Source: Idiomarina zobellii (lineage in GTDB: Bacteria; Pseudomonadota; Gammaproteobacteria; Enterobacterales; Alteromonadaceae). Taken from it: a DNA stretch of 64,000 nucleotides. Under the pieces are notes generated by a model that worked only from the letters and a program-made list of their open reading frames with translations, was not told the origin of the DNA and searched no databases. Positions 1 to 8,285 of the stretch are shown here, one piece after another. The stretch's first letter is position 1, and every line of letters begins with the position of its first letter. The stretch covers positions 186,001 through 250,000 of the forward strand of contig NZ_FNCB01000002.1 of assembly GCF_900100855.1 (NCBI RefSeq), read 5' to 3'. A program made the position numbers and the translations under genes.

Positions 1-1442
1 TCTGCATCAATATCGAACGTCACTTCGATTTGCGGTACACCACGCGCTGCCGGGCGGATACCTTCTAAGTTAAACTGACCCAGCGACTTGTTATCCGCTG
101 AACGCTTACGCTCACCCTGCAATACATGGATAGTTACTGCAGATTGGTTGTCTTCCGCTGTTGAGAACGTTTGCGATTCTTTAGTCGGAATCGTGGTGTT
201 CTTCTCAATCAGCTTGGTCATCACGCCGCCCATGGTTTCGATACCCAGTGACAGCGGACATACGTCCAATAACAGTACGTCTTTTACATCACCTGACAAG
301 ACACCACCTTGAACCGCAGCACCCATTGCTACCGCTTCATCCGGGTTCACGTCACGACGTGGCTCTTTGCCAAAGAAGTCAGTAACCGCAGCGCTCACTT
401 TCGGCATACGAGTCTGACCACCGACCATGATAATGTCGTTAATGTCGCTTACTGACAGGTCTGCATCTGCCAATGCCTGCTTAACCGGCTCTAGTGACTT
501 AGTAATTAAGTCTTCAACCAATGACTCAAGCTTCGCGCGAGTTACTTTAATTGCCATGTGCTTAGGACCGGTGTTGTCTGCCGTAATGTAAGGCAGGTTC
601 ACTTCGGTCTGCTGAGCCGATGACAGTTCAATTTTGGCTTTCTCTGCCGCTTCTTTTAAGCGCTGCATGGCTAATGGATCTTTACGCAGGTCAATGCCTT
701 GGTCTTTCTCAAACTGCTCAACTAAGTAGTTAATTAAGCGGTTATCAAAGTCCTCACCACCTAAGTGGGTGTCACCGTTAGTCGCTAATACTTCAAACGT
801 GTGCTCACCTTCAACTTCATCAATTTCGATGATGGAGATATCGAAGGTACCACCACCTAAGTCATAGACCGCAATGACATTGTCGCCTGACTTCTTGTCC
901 ATACCGTAGGCTAATGCAGCAGCGGTCGGCTCGTTGATGATACGTTTAACTTCTAAGCCTGCGATTTTACCTGCGTCTTTCGTTGCCTGACGCTGAGCGT
1001 CATTAAAGTATGCAGGTACAGTAATAACTGCGTCTGTTACTTTCTCGCCCAGGAACTCTTCTGCGGTTTTCTTCATTTTCTTCAGAACTTCTGCAGAAAT
1101 TTGTGGTGGTGCCTTTTTATCGCCATCCACTTCTACCCAAGCGTCGCCATTGTCCGCTTTAACGATTTTATAAGGCATAATGCCAATATCGCGCTGGACT
1201 TCGTCGTCCTGAAAACGACGGCCAATTAAACGCTTAATTGCGAATAAAGTTTTGTTCGGGTTAGTTACTGCTTGGCGTTTTGCTGGTGAACCCACCAAAA
1301 TCTCGCCGTCGTCAGTAAATGCAACCACTGAAGGGGTTGTGCGGTCACCTTCACCGTTTTCGATAACGCGTGCTTTGCCACCGTCTAGTACAGCAACACA
1401 AGAGTTTGTTGTACCTAAGTCAATACCAATTGTTTTGCCCAT
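1..1442 (-). CDS. dnaK: Chaperone protein DnaK (Hsp70), partial
   Basis: ATP-driven Hsp70 chaperone that binds unfolded client peptides with DnaJ and GrpE in the cytoplasm. The reading frame opens with ATG at 1442 and runs off the left edge, so 480 codons are visible and roughly the last quarter (lid and C-terminal tail) is missing. The N-terminus carries the ATPase phosphate-1 motif IDLGTTNS near residue 7. The phosphate-2 motif [10 protein letters not shown] and the VGGQTRMP segment follow, then the start of the substrate-binding domain ([14 protein letters not shown]). It lies downstream of grpE in the same direction, about 100 bases away, and has its own heat-shock-like promoter in that gap. 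Identification is secure. Confidence 0.97.
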   Translation of the reverse strand, partial: MGKTIGIDLGTTNSCVAVLDGGKARVIENGEGDRTTPSVVAFTDDGEILVGSPAKRQAVTNPNKTLFAIKRLIGRRFQDDEVQRDIGIMPYKIVKADNGDAWVEVDGDKKAPPQISAEVLKKMKKTAEEFLGEKVTDAVITVPAYFNDAQRQATKDAGKIAGLEVKRIINEPTAAALAYGMDKKSGDNVIAVYDLGGGTFDISIIEIDEVEGEHTFEVLATNGDTHLGGEDFDNRLINYLVEQFEKDQGIDLRKDPLAMQRLKEAAEKAKIELSSAQQTEVNLPYITADNTGPKHMAIKVTRAKLESLVEDLITKSLEPVKQALADADLSVSDINDIIMVGGQTRMPKVSAAVTDFFGKEPRRDVNPDEAVAMGAAVQGGVLSGDVKDVLLLDVCPLSLGIETMGGVMTKLIEKNTTIPTKESQTFSTAEDNQSAVTIHVLQGERKRSADNKSLGQFNLEGIRPAARGVPQIEVTFDIDA

Positions 1443-1489
1443 GATTCGTCTCCAACTCCAGATTCATGAAATTTGTTTCGTTACCCCTT

Positions 1490-1518
1490 ATTTGGGGTCT
1501 GTTTATTTTGATTTCAAC
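1490..1518 (-). promoter_or_regulatory. Sigma-32 (heat-shock) type promoter of dnaK
   Basis: Read on the minus strand, GTTGAAA (1512-1518) and CCCCAAAT (1490-1497) are separated by 14 bases. This is close to the sigma-32 consensus CTTGAAA-N(13-15)-CCCCATNT. The -10 element overlaps a short inverted repeat (ACCCC...GGGGT). The position, about 45 bases upstream of the dnaK ATG, fits. The call comes from sequence only; the start point is unmapped. Confidence 0.65.
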
Positions 1519-1546
1519 ACCCTATGTAAGGATATTTGATTAATCT

Positions 1547-2206
1547 TTATGCTTTCGTATCGACGCCCGAGTCTGAATTACGCGCAACCATAACCATAGC
1601 GGGACGCAGCAAGCGGCCATTTAGTTCGTAGCCTTTCTGCATGACAGCCATAATAGTGTTATTTGAGTGCTCGCTAGACTCTTGCATCGACATGGCCTGG
1701 TGCAAATCAGGGTTAAAGGCTTCGCCTTCTTCTCCTACCGCTTTCACACCAAACTTTTCCAGGGTTGAGGTCAGACTCTTGTAAGTCAGCTCAATACCTT
1801 CAATAAAATTGCGGCTCGACTCGTCTTGCTGGTCGGCTAGCTGTAGTGCTCTTTCCAGGTTATCCACGGACGTTAGCAATTCATTGGCGAACTTCTCTAG
1901 CGCGAACTTATGCGCTTTTTCCACGTCCTGACTTGCACGACGTCGTACGTTTTCCATTTCAGCCTGCGTACGCAACACCGACTCGCGCTGGTCTTTCACC
2001 TGTGCTTCAGCTTTACTCAGTGCCAGCTCAAGCTCGGCAATTTTGTCAGTTTGGTCAGCCGACGTTCCTGCCGTTTCTGCTTCAGCAGCTGTTGTGTCCT
2101 GTTGCATTGCTTCTTCTGCCGCTTGCGCAGCCTGCTGCTCTGCTTGCTGTTGCTCGACCGTCTGGTCAACATTCTGTTCAGTCTGTTGGTCTTTTTTATT
2201 CGCCAT
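1547..2206 (-). CDS. grpE: Nucleotide exchange factor GrpE
   Basis: Cytoplasmic cochaperone dimer that releases ADP from DnaK. The protein has 219 residues, slightly longer than the E. coli protein, because of a Gln/Glu/Ala-rich N-terminal tail (about residues 8-50). A long helical, coiled-coil-prone region follows (about 55-125), then the C-terminal beta domain containing GVKAVGEEGEAFNPDLHQAM. The gene is divergent from nadK, an arrangement shared with E. coli, and lies directly upstream of dnaK on the same strand. A strong sigma-32-like promoter sits about 45-70 bases upstream of the start. Confidence 0.96.
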   Translation of the reverse strand: MANKKDQQTEQNVDQTVEQQQAEQQAAQAAEEAMQQDTTAAEAETAGTSADQTDKIAELELALSKAEAQVKDQRESVLRTQAEMENVRRRASQDVEKAHKFALEKFANELLTSVDNLERALQLADQQDESSRNFIEGIELTYKSLTSTLEKFGVKAVGEEGEAFNPDLHQAMSMQESSEHSNNTIMAVMQKGYELNGRLLRPAMVMVARNSDSGVDTKA

Positions 2207-2248
2207 ATTTGACTCTCTTCAGTCCGGTTTAAATTGAGGTTGCCAAGT

Positions 2249-2276
2249 TAATGGGGGCAAGTTTTTTACTTTCAAG
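2249..2276 (-). promoter_or_regulatory. Sigma-32 promoter of grpE
   Basis: On the minus strand CTTGAAA (2270-2276) is followed after 13 bases by CCCCATTA (2249-2256). Every fixed position of the -35 consensus matches, and the -10 differs only at the last base. This is the best heat-shock promoter match in the window and lies just upstream of grpE. Confidence 0.8.
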
Positions 2277-2348
2277 GGGCTTTCTATGACTTGATAAATT
2301 TTCCACCTGATCGTAGCGTAAACAGCCTAAACCACAGGAACTGTCATT

Positions 2349-3239
2349 ATGAGCGCATTTCAGAGAATTGGCTTACTCGGCAAGGTCAATGACCGCGGCA
2401 CACAACTCACTTTAGAAACGGTAACGACGACACTAAACGAACGTGGCTATGACATAGCACTTGAGTCCCGCACTGCTGAACAGTTACCTCAAAAACTGCT
2501 TGAGTCCGGTAAAATCAAAACCATAAACTTAGCAGAGCTTGGAGAGTGGGCTGACATTGCCGTTGTTGTTGGTGGTGATGGCAATATGTTAGGTGCGGCA
2601 AGGGCGCTCTGCGAACATGACATTGGGGTCATTGGTGTGAACCGGGGTAATTTAGGCTTTTTGACTGACCTGGACCCTGACGAAGTAATGACTCACTTGC
2701 TTAACGTTTTAGAAGGCGAATACCACGTTGAAAAGCGTTTTCTACTTTCTGCTGAAGTGATTAGCAACGGATCTCCAGCAGGTGCAGGACGCGCCATTAA
2801 CGAAATTGTTCTGCATTCTGACAAAGTCGCTCACATGATAGAGTTCGAGCTCTACATTGATGATCACTTTGTTTTTAGTCAGCGCTCTGACGGGTTAATT
2901 TGCGCTACGCCTACGGGCTCCACCGCCTATTCTCTGTCTGGAGGCGGCCCCATATTACACCCTAACCTCAATGCGATGACTCTGGTTCCTATGTTTCCTC
3001 ACACATTAAGTAGCCGCCCTATTGTTGTTGATGGCGAAAGCCATATTCGACTACGCGCAGCTTACGACAACGACCTATTACAAATTAGTTGTGACGGTCA
3101 CGTGCGTATGGCTGTGCACCCGGGAGACGACATTGTGCTTAAAAAGCATGACCATACGCTTAAAATGATTCACCCGGTTGATCACAATTATTACCACGTA
3201 TTGCGTAACAAACTTGGCTGGGGCAGCCGACTTTTTTAG
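2349..3239 (+). CDS. nadK: NAD kinase
   Basis: Phosphorylates NAD to NADP in the cytoplasm using ATP. The 296-residue length is typical of the family. The catalytic GGDGN motif is at residues 75-79, and the conserved stretches RGNLGFLTD and [15 protein letters not shown] are present. ATG at 2349 is preceded by a CAGGA ribosome-binding site. The gene is divergent from grpE and followed by recN, the same neighbours as in E. coli. Confidence 0.96.
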   Translation: MSAFQRIGLLGKVNDRGTQLTLETVTTTLNERGYDIALESRTAEQLPQKLLESGKIKTINLAELGEWADIAVVVGGDGNMLGAARALCEHDIGVIGVNRGNLGFLTDLDPDEVMTHLLNVLEGEYHVEKRFLLSAEVISNGSPAGAGRAINEIVLHSDKVAHMIEFELYIDDHFVFSQRSDGLICATPTGSTAYSLSGGGPILHPNLNAMTLVPMFPHTLSSRPIVVDGESHIRLRAAYDNDLLQISCDGHVRMAVHPGDDIVLKKHDHTLKMIHPVDHNYYHVLRNKLGWGSRLF

Positions 3240-3258
3240 AAGAAATTTCATACTGAGC

Positions 3259-3286
3259 TTGCAATAACAAAATAGTACTGTATAAA
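3259..3286 (+). promoter_or_regulatory. Probable sigma-70 promoter of recN
   Basis: TTGCAA (3259-3264) and TATAAA (3281-3286) are separated by 16 bases, about 60 bases upstream of the recN start and just ahead of the LexA box. Degenerate extra LexA half-sites (CTGTATAAAT) overlap the -10 region. Confidence 0.55.
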
Positions 3287-3295
3287 TACTGTATA

Positions 3296-3315
3296 AACTG
3301 TACAAAACAACAGTG
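3296..3315 (+). promoter_or_regulatory. LexA (SOS) box of recN
   Basis: CTGT at 3298-3301 and ACAG at 3310-3313 are separated by exactly eight bases (ACAAAACA). This matches the gammaproteobacterial LexA consensus CTGT-N8-ACAG. It lies about 33 bases upstream of the recN ATG, at or just after the predicted transcription start. recN is a classic SOS gene with LexA boxes in E. coli. Confidence 0.85.
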
Positions 3316-3347
3316 CTTTTATACGTACATGTCAATAAGGTGCATTT

Positions 3348-5012
3348 ATGTTAGCTCAGTTACACATCCGCAATTTTGCTGTCGTTAAGTCTCTGGATAT
3401 CGACTTCGCAAAAGGCATGACCGCTATCACTGGTGAGACCGGTGCTGGTAAGTCTATTGCTTTAGATGCTTTAAGCTTGTGTTTAGGTGCCAGGGCTGAT
3501 GCTAACTGGGTCCGACCAGGCGAGGACAAAGCGGAAATAAGCGCTGTTTTTACGGTAGAGCCAAACAGCCCCGCCGCTCAATGGCTTAACCACAATGACT
3601 TTGATTCAGAAGAAGACTGTATTCTACGACGTGTCATTCAACGTGATGGCCGTTCAAAAGCCTGGATAAACGGCACCCCAGTTGCGCTCACCCAACAAAA
3701 GTTACTGGCACCACTATTAGTTAATATCCACGGCCAGCATGAACACCAGTTATTACTAAAAGAAGAACACCAGTTAGAACTGCTAGACAACTACGCAAGG
3801 CATACAGCGTTACTGTCAGAGGTTGCAACGCAATACCGCCAGTGGTTCGAGCTTGAAAAAGAATATAAACACTATGTGCAGCAACAAGACGAACTCGAAG
3901 CTCAGCGACAATTGCTCGAATACCAAGTCGAAGAATTGAATGACTTTGCTATTGCCGAAGGTGAATTTGAAGAACTCGAACAACGTCATAAAAAGTTAAG
4001 TCACAGTAAATACCTCATGGAAGCCAGTGCTTTTTCACTCAGTGCGCTTTATGAGGGTGAGCATAACAATGCAACAGGGCTGGTTTCTTCGGCGAATCAG
4101 CGACTAGAGGAAGCTGCGGATATCGATGAGCAGTTAAAGCCTGTTTGCCAACTCTTAGAGCAAGCCAAAGTCCATATTGAGGAAGCCGCGCTCGAACTGA
4201 GGCATTATCAGGATGAACTCGAGCTTGACCCCGCTGAGCTCGACATTGTTGAAGAGCGGTTAAGCAAAGCTATTAGCTTAGCGAAAAAGCATCAGGTGGC
4301 GGCTGCCGACTTATGGCAACATCATCAAAAGCTGAACGCCGAACTCGATAATATTGTGAATGCTGATAAAAACCTTGAGCAGCTAGATTCTGATCGCCAA
4401 CAGGCGGAAGCCGATTACCGGGAGTTAGCACAGAAACTCTCTAGCAGCCGTGAAAAGGCAGCAGATGAACTCAGTAAGAAAATCACTCAATCAATGCATG
4501 AACTCAATATGCCTCATGGCCGATTTATTATTAATGTCGAGCATGACACGGATAAAAAAGCGTCTCGTCTGGGTACCGATGATATTCAGTTCGAAGTAAC
4601 AACTAACCCAGGCCAGCCACTGCAGTCTCTCAGTAAAGTAGCATCGGGCGGTGAACTTTCACGTATTAGCCTTGCCATACAGGTCATGACAGCAACCCAA
4701 AAGTCAGTGCCAACAATGATGTTCGACGAAGTGGATGTTGGTGTGAGTGGCCCAACTGCCGCTATTGTTGGAAAAATGCTGCGCGAACTTGGGCAAACAG
4801 CTCAAGTTATTTGCGTTACGCATTTGCCACAGGTTGCTGCAAAAGCTGATAACCAGTTCCAGGTCAGTAAATATAGTGACAATGACGAAACAGAAACTAT
4901 GGTGAAAGCGCTAAGTCACAATGAACGTGTCACAGAGCTTGCTCGCTTACTGGGTGGGGATAGTGTAACGGACATGGCTAAAGCTAACGCGAAAGAGCTT
5001 TTAGCGAGTTAG
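3348..5012 (+). CDS. recN: DNA repair protein RecN
   Basis: SMC-like ATPase used in double-strand-break repair. The protein has 554 residues, the usual length. The Walker A motif GETGAGKS is at residues 29-36. A long coiled-coil central part (about 155-370, rich in Glu, Gln and Leu) separates it from the ABC signature SGGELSRISLA and the Walker B region MMFDEVDVGVSG. ATG at 3348 follows an AAGGTG-like ribosome-binding site. A LexA box and promoter sit directly upstream, so SOS induction is expected. bamE follows after about 85 bases. Confidence 0.97.
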   Translation: MLAQLHIRNFAVVKSLDIDFAKGMTAITGETGAGKSIALDALSLCLGARADANWVRPGEDKAEISAVFTVEPNSPAAQWLNHNDFDSEEDCILRRVIQRDGRSKAWINGTPVALTQQKLLAPLLVNIHGQHEHQLLLKEEHQLELLDNYARHTALLSEVATQYRQWFELEKEYKHYVQQQDELEAQRQLLEYQVEELNDFAIAEGEFEELEQRHKKLSHSKYLMEASAFSLSALYEGEHNNATGLVSSANQRLEEAADIDEQLKPVCQLLEQAKVHIEEAALELRHYQDELELDPAELDIVEERLSKAISLAKKHQVAAADLWQHHQKLNAELDNIVNADKNLEQLDSDRQQAEADYRELAQKLSSSREKAADELSKKITQSMHELNMPHGRFIINVEHDTDKKASRLGTDDIQFEVTTNPGQPLQSLSKVASGGELSRISLAIQVMTATQKSVPTMMFDEVDVGVSGPTAAIVGKMLRELGQTAQVICVTHLPQVAAKADNQFQVSKYSDNDETETMVKALSHNERVTELARLLGGDSVTDMAKANAKELLAS

Positions 5013-5045
5013 TCGCTGACTATGCTGGTGTTCAGCGGCTGCTTT
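5012..5045 (+). terminator. Possible terminator after recN
   Basis: An 8-bp stem (5012-5019 pairing with 5032-5039) begins at the recN stop codon and is followed by a T-rich but interrupted stretch (TGCTTTGTTTATC). It is a weak candidate. Confidence 0.35.
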
Positions 5046-5098
5046 GTTTATCATCGTCAAAAGTTAAATACAGTTATAAAAAGAGAAATAGGTATTTC

Positions 5099-5449
5099 AT
5101 GACCAAATTTGCAGTTTGTATCGCCGCATTGCTGAGCTTAGGTGGTTGCTCTGTGCTCGATAGCATGGTTTACAGAATAGATATTCCTCAAGGCAATTAC
5201 CTTGAGCAAGACGATGTTGATAAGCTTCGTATCGGAATGACTGAAGAGCAGGTTATTTACGTATTAGGCAAGCCTGTCGCTGAAAACAGCTTCGACTCAG
5301 ATCGCTGGGTGTACTTGTACAATATGAACCCGAACGAAGGTAAAGTTTACCGTAAAGAACTGATCTTAACTTTCAATAACGAACGTTTAAGTGATTTAAG
5401 CGGCGACTTTGCTAAGTCAGATCAGTTTGATCAGCCTCTCGATCAATAA
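5099..5449 (+). CDS. bamE: Outer membrane assembly lipoprotein BamE
   Basis: Small lipoprotein of the BAM complex that inserts beta-barrel proteins into the outer membrane. The 116 residues start with a lipoprotein signal and lipobox LSLGGC, with the modified Cys at residue 17. The SmpA/OmlA core follows, including LRIGMTEEQVIYVLGKP and WVYLYNMNP. It sits after recN as in E. coli (former name smpA) and is followed by a protease gene after 26 bases. Confidence 0.93.
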   Translation: MTKFAVCIAALLSLGGCSVLDSMVYRIDIPQGNYLEQDDVDKLRIGMTEEQVIYVLGKPVAENSFDSDRWVYLYNMNPNEGKVYRKELILTFNNERLSDLSGDFAKSDQFDQPLDQ

Positions 5450-5475
5450 AAACCTAATATGAACTAAGGAGCATT

Positions 5476-8187
5476 ATGGCGAACTCCTCAAAGACTGATG
5501 AGCTCGTCCGTGTTGTCCGAAGTCCCAGTGACAAGCGTGACTATCAGCACTTGGTTTTAGATAACCAACTTAAAGTGCTGTTAGTCCATTGTCCTGATAG
5601 CGTGAAAGCGGCAGGCTCCATAGCCATCAGTGCAGGTCACTTTGACGATCCGCCGCATACCCAAGGTCTCGCTCACTTTCTAGAGCACATGTTTTTCATG
5701 GGCAGCCAGTCTTACCCTGAGCCCAGCGCCTTCAATGATTTTCTTAGCGCTCATGGCGGTCAGCACAACGCCTGGACAGGCACTGAATTTACTAATTTCC
5801 ACTTTGACTGTAATGCAAACGCACTTGAAGCCGCATTTGAGCGTTTTGCCTCAATTTTAAAAGAGCCTCTTTTTTCCGATAAGTGGATTCAAAAAGAAAA
5901 ACAGTCCATTGAGTCTGAGTTTCGTTTAAAACAAAAAGATGAGTTACGTCGCCTGTATCAGGTTCATAAAGTGACGGCTAATCAGGATCATCCCTTTTCT
6001 CTGTTTTCTGTTGGAAACTTAAATACCTTAAAAGATGATGAGCACGGTACTTTACAACAGAAGCTTAAGCGCTTTTATGAGTCTCATTTCAGCGCAAATC
6101 GAATGCAGCTGGTACTTGCCGGTCCACAATCGTTGACAGAACTAGAGGCTATCGCGACTCGTCATTTTTCTGACTTTCAAAATCATGCACAACCAAAAAC
6201 GGCCATAACTGAACCTCTGTATACTGAGGAACAAAAAGGCCTTTTCATTCAGGTAAAACCATTAAAAGATGCCTACCGCCTTATTCTCACCTTTCCGTTA
6301 CCAGGCATTGACCAGGATTACCGAAACAAAACCACCAGTTTTATTGCGCATATTGTCGGGTACGAAGGTCCCGGCAGTTTATTTAACTGCTTACGCGACA
6401 AAGGCTGGATAAACTCTTTATCTGCTGGCGGAGGGATTAGCGGTAGCAACTTTAAAGACTTTAATGTCAACATTCAGCTAACCCTATCGGGTCGAAAAAA
6501 TATCGACACCATACTGCAATGGGTTTTTGCTTACTTGCGAAAGGTGAAAACCGAGGGAATAGAAGACTGGCGTTATCAAGAAAGAAAAATTACGTCTGAG
6601 TTAAGCTTTCTTTATCAGGAGCCAACGCCCGTCGGTGAATTAGCCAGCCAATTAAGCATCAACGCTTTTCATTATAGTTTGGAAGACACCATTTACGGTG
6701 ACTACCGAATGGATGAGCTTAATAATGCTTACGCTGAAAAATTACTGACGCTAATGACGCCAAAACACAGTCGTATTACGTTAATCGCTCCTGATGTCAA
6801 AACCGATCGGGAAGCGCCTATTTACAATACTCAATACAGCGTAGAAAAACTCACTGAGTCGCAATTAACGAAGCTTAGTCAAACACCCGCAGAGTTCATC
6901 GCCAAACTGCCCGAGCGCAACCGTTTTATAAATGACCGGTTACACCCGCAACCACTAGAAAACGAGACGTTACTGCCGGAATGCATTTCAAGTTCCGATT
7001 TGATGGAGCTGTGGCACTTGCAAGATACCGAGTTCCGCGTACCTAAGGGGCATATTTATTTAGCATTGAAATTACCTGCAGTAACCAGTTCAGCTTATTA
7101 CTTCGCAATTGCCCGACTTTGGTCTGAACTCATTATAGACGCCTTAAATGATGATCTTTATGACGCTGAAGTTGCCGGGCTGCATTTTAATATTTACCCC
7201 ACTCAGCAAGGTATTGTTATTCACACAACGGGATTGTCAGAGGGGCAACTTCCGTTAATGTCACATTTAATGAAACGCGCCTTAGTACTTAAATTTGCGC
7301 ACCGTCGTTTCCGAGATATAAAGCAAACCCTAGTTGCCAACTGGCAATCTGCGCATCAAAATCAACCATTAAACAAGCTTTTCGCAGAGCTCAATCAGCA
7401 ATTACAACCTGGACTTTTTAGGCTGCCCGAGCTTGCCAACCAGCTCTCTGCTTTATCTTTTCGTGAGTTTACTCAAGCATTAGAGAGAATGTTCGAGCCA
7501 GTGTATATAAAAGCCTTTATGCACGGAGACTGGCAAACGCGTCAAGCGCACGAACTTGCTGAACTTATTCAGGCAAACTTGCCCACTGAGCGCCCGGCAC
7601 AAAAAGACAGAGATTCGGTTAAAAAAGTCAGCGAATTTTCTAACCAAGAACTTGAGGTTCCCTGCTCTCATCCTGATAACGCTATTTTACTTTATCAGCA
7701 AGGCAACAATGACAGTGAGCGAGAGCAAATTTGCTATATGTTACTTCAGCAGTTAGTACATCAAGCGTTCTTTCATGATATCCGCACCGAGAAACAGTTA
7801 GGTTATGCGGCGGGTAGTCAATACTTTCCTGTTCAGCGTCTACCCGGCATTTTATTTTTTGTTCAATCCAATAGTGCACCAACCGACACCTTATTTGACG
7901 AAGTTTCAGATAGCCTTGAAAAGCTGTTCAGTCGACTAGATACAACCACGCTGAAAGTTTGGCACCACACCAAAGCGGTTCTTCAACAACAAATACGCAC
8001 ACGCGACAGAAGCCTTCGGGTTAAGAGTCAACGCTTATGGGGTGCTATTCAATTGGGCGACACATCATTTAACCGCCAGCTCAGATTACTGGACGCACTT
8101 GATAATTATCAATTAACCGACTGGCTGACTGACATACGACAAAAATTGTCACAAAATTCAGGTTGGTTGAGGCTTCAAACAAGCTAG
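5476..8187 (+). CDS. Insulinase-family (M16) zinc protease, pitrilysin-like
   Basis: Large M16A metalloprotease of the pitrilysin/insulin-degrading-enzyme type, 903 residues. The inverted zinc motif HxxEH is His67, Glu70 and His71, and Glu148 lies 77 residues after His71, the spacing known for pitrilysin. The C-terminal half is the inactive partner domain, with the family signature RTEKQLGYAAG near residue 775. A strong AAGGAG ribosome-binding site precedes ATG at 5476. Unlike E. coli PtrA, the N-terminus (MANSSKTDELVRVV) shows no signal peptide, so a cytoplasmic role in oligopeptide degradation is likely. The substrate is unknown. Confidence 0.9.
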   Translation: MANSSKTDELVRVVRSPSDKRDYQHLVLDNQLKVLLVHCPDSVKAAGSIAISAGHFDDPPHTQGLAHFLEHMFFMGSQSYPEPSAFNDFLSAHGGQHNAWTGTEFTNFHFDCNANALEAAFERFASILKEPLFSDKWIQKEKQSIESEFRLKQKDELRRLYQVHKVTANQDHPFSLFSVGNLNTLKDDEHGTLQQKLKRFYESHFSANRMQLVLAGPQSLTELEAIATRHFSDFQNHAQPKTAITEPLYTEEQKGLFIQVKPLKDAYRLILTFPLPGIDQDYRNKTTSFIAHIVGYEGPGSLFNCLRDKGWINSLSAGGGISGSNFKDFNVNIQLTLSGRKNIDTILQWVFAYLRKVKTEGIEDWRYQERKITSELSFLYQEPTPVGELASQLSINAFHYSLEDTIYGDYRMDELNNAYAEKLLTLMTPKHSRITLIAPDVKTDREAPIYNTQYSVEKLTESQLTKLSQTPAEFIAKLPERNRFINDRLHPQPLENETLLPECISSSDLMELWHLQDTEFRVPKGHIYLALKLPAVTSSAYYFAIARLWSELIIDALNDDLYDAEVAGLHFNIYPTQQGIVIHTTGLSEGQLPLMSHLMKRALVLKFAHRRFRDIKQTLVANWQSAHQNQPLNKLFAELNQQLQPGLFRLPELANQLSALSFREFTQALERMFEPVYIKAFMHGDWQTRQAHELAELIQANLPTERPAQKDRDSVKKVSEFSNQELEVPCSHPDNAILLYQQGNNDSEREQICYMLLQQLVHQAFFHDIRTEKQLGYAAGSQYFPVQRLPGILFFVQSNSAPTDTLFDEVSDSLEKLFSRLDTTTLKVWHHTKAVLQQQIRTRDRSLRVKSQRLWGAIQLGDTSFNRQLRLLDALDNYQLTDWLTDIRQKLSQNSGWLRLQTS

Positions 8188-8207
8188 CAAGCCAAGTAAA
8201 ATAGGCT

Positions 8208-8236
8208 TTGACAGCGGGTTATCAAACCGATAACTT
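8208..8236 (+). promoter_or_regulatory. Promoter with embedded inverted repeat, upstream of the GGDEF/EAL gene
   Basis: A consensus -35 TTGACA (8208-8213) is followed after 17 bases by TAACTT (8231-8236). The spacer and -10 contain the perfect inverted repeat GTTATC-AAACC-GATAAC (8218-8234), placed where a repressor would block RNA polymerase. No regulator is known; the operator role is inferred. Confidence 0.5.
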
Positions 8237-8285
8237 AACAATATATTAACAAAAAGAGCCGTTTTAGCGGCCTACTGGGTACTCT

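Noticed and set aside
8240-8270. Intrinsic terminator for the insulinase-family gene
   Set aside because: The GCCG/CGGC hairpin has its T-run only on the minus strand, where no gene needs termination.
8246-8285. c-di-GMP (GEMM) riboswitch before the GGDEF/EAL gene
   Set aside because: The leader is only about 45 bases and lacks the conserved GEMM core; only a short hairpin is present.
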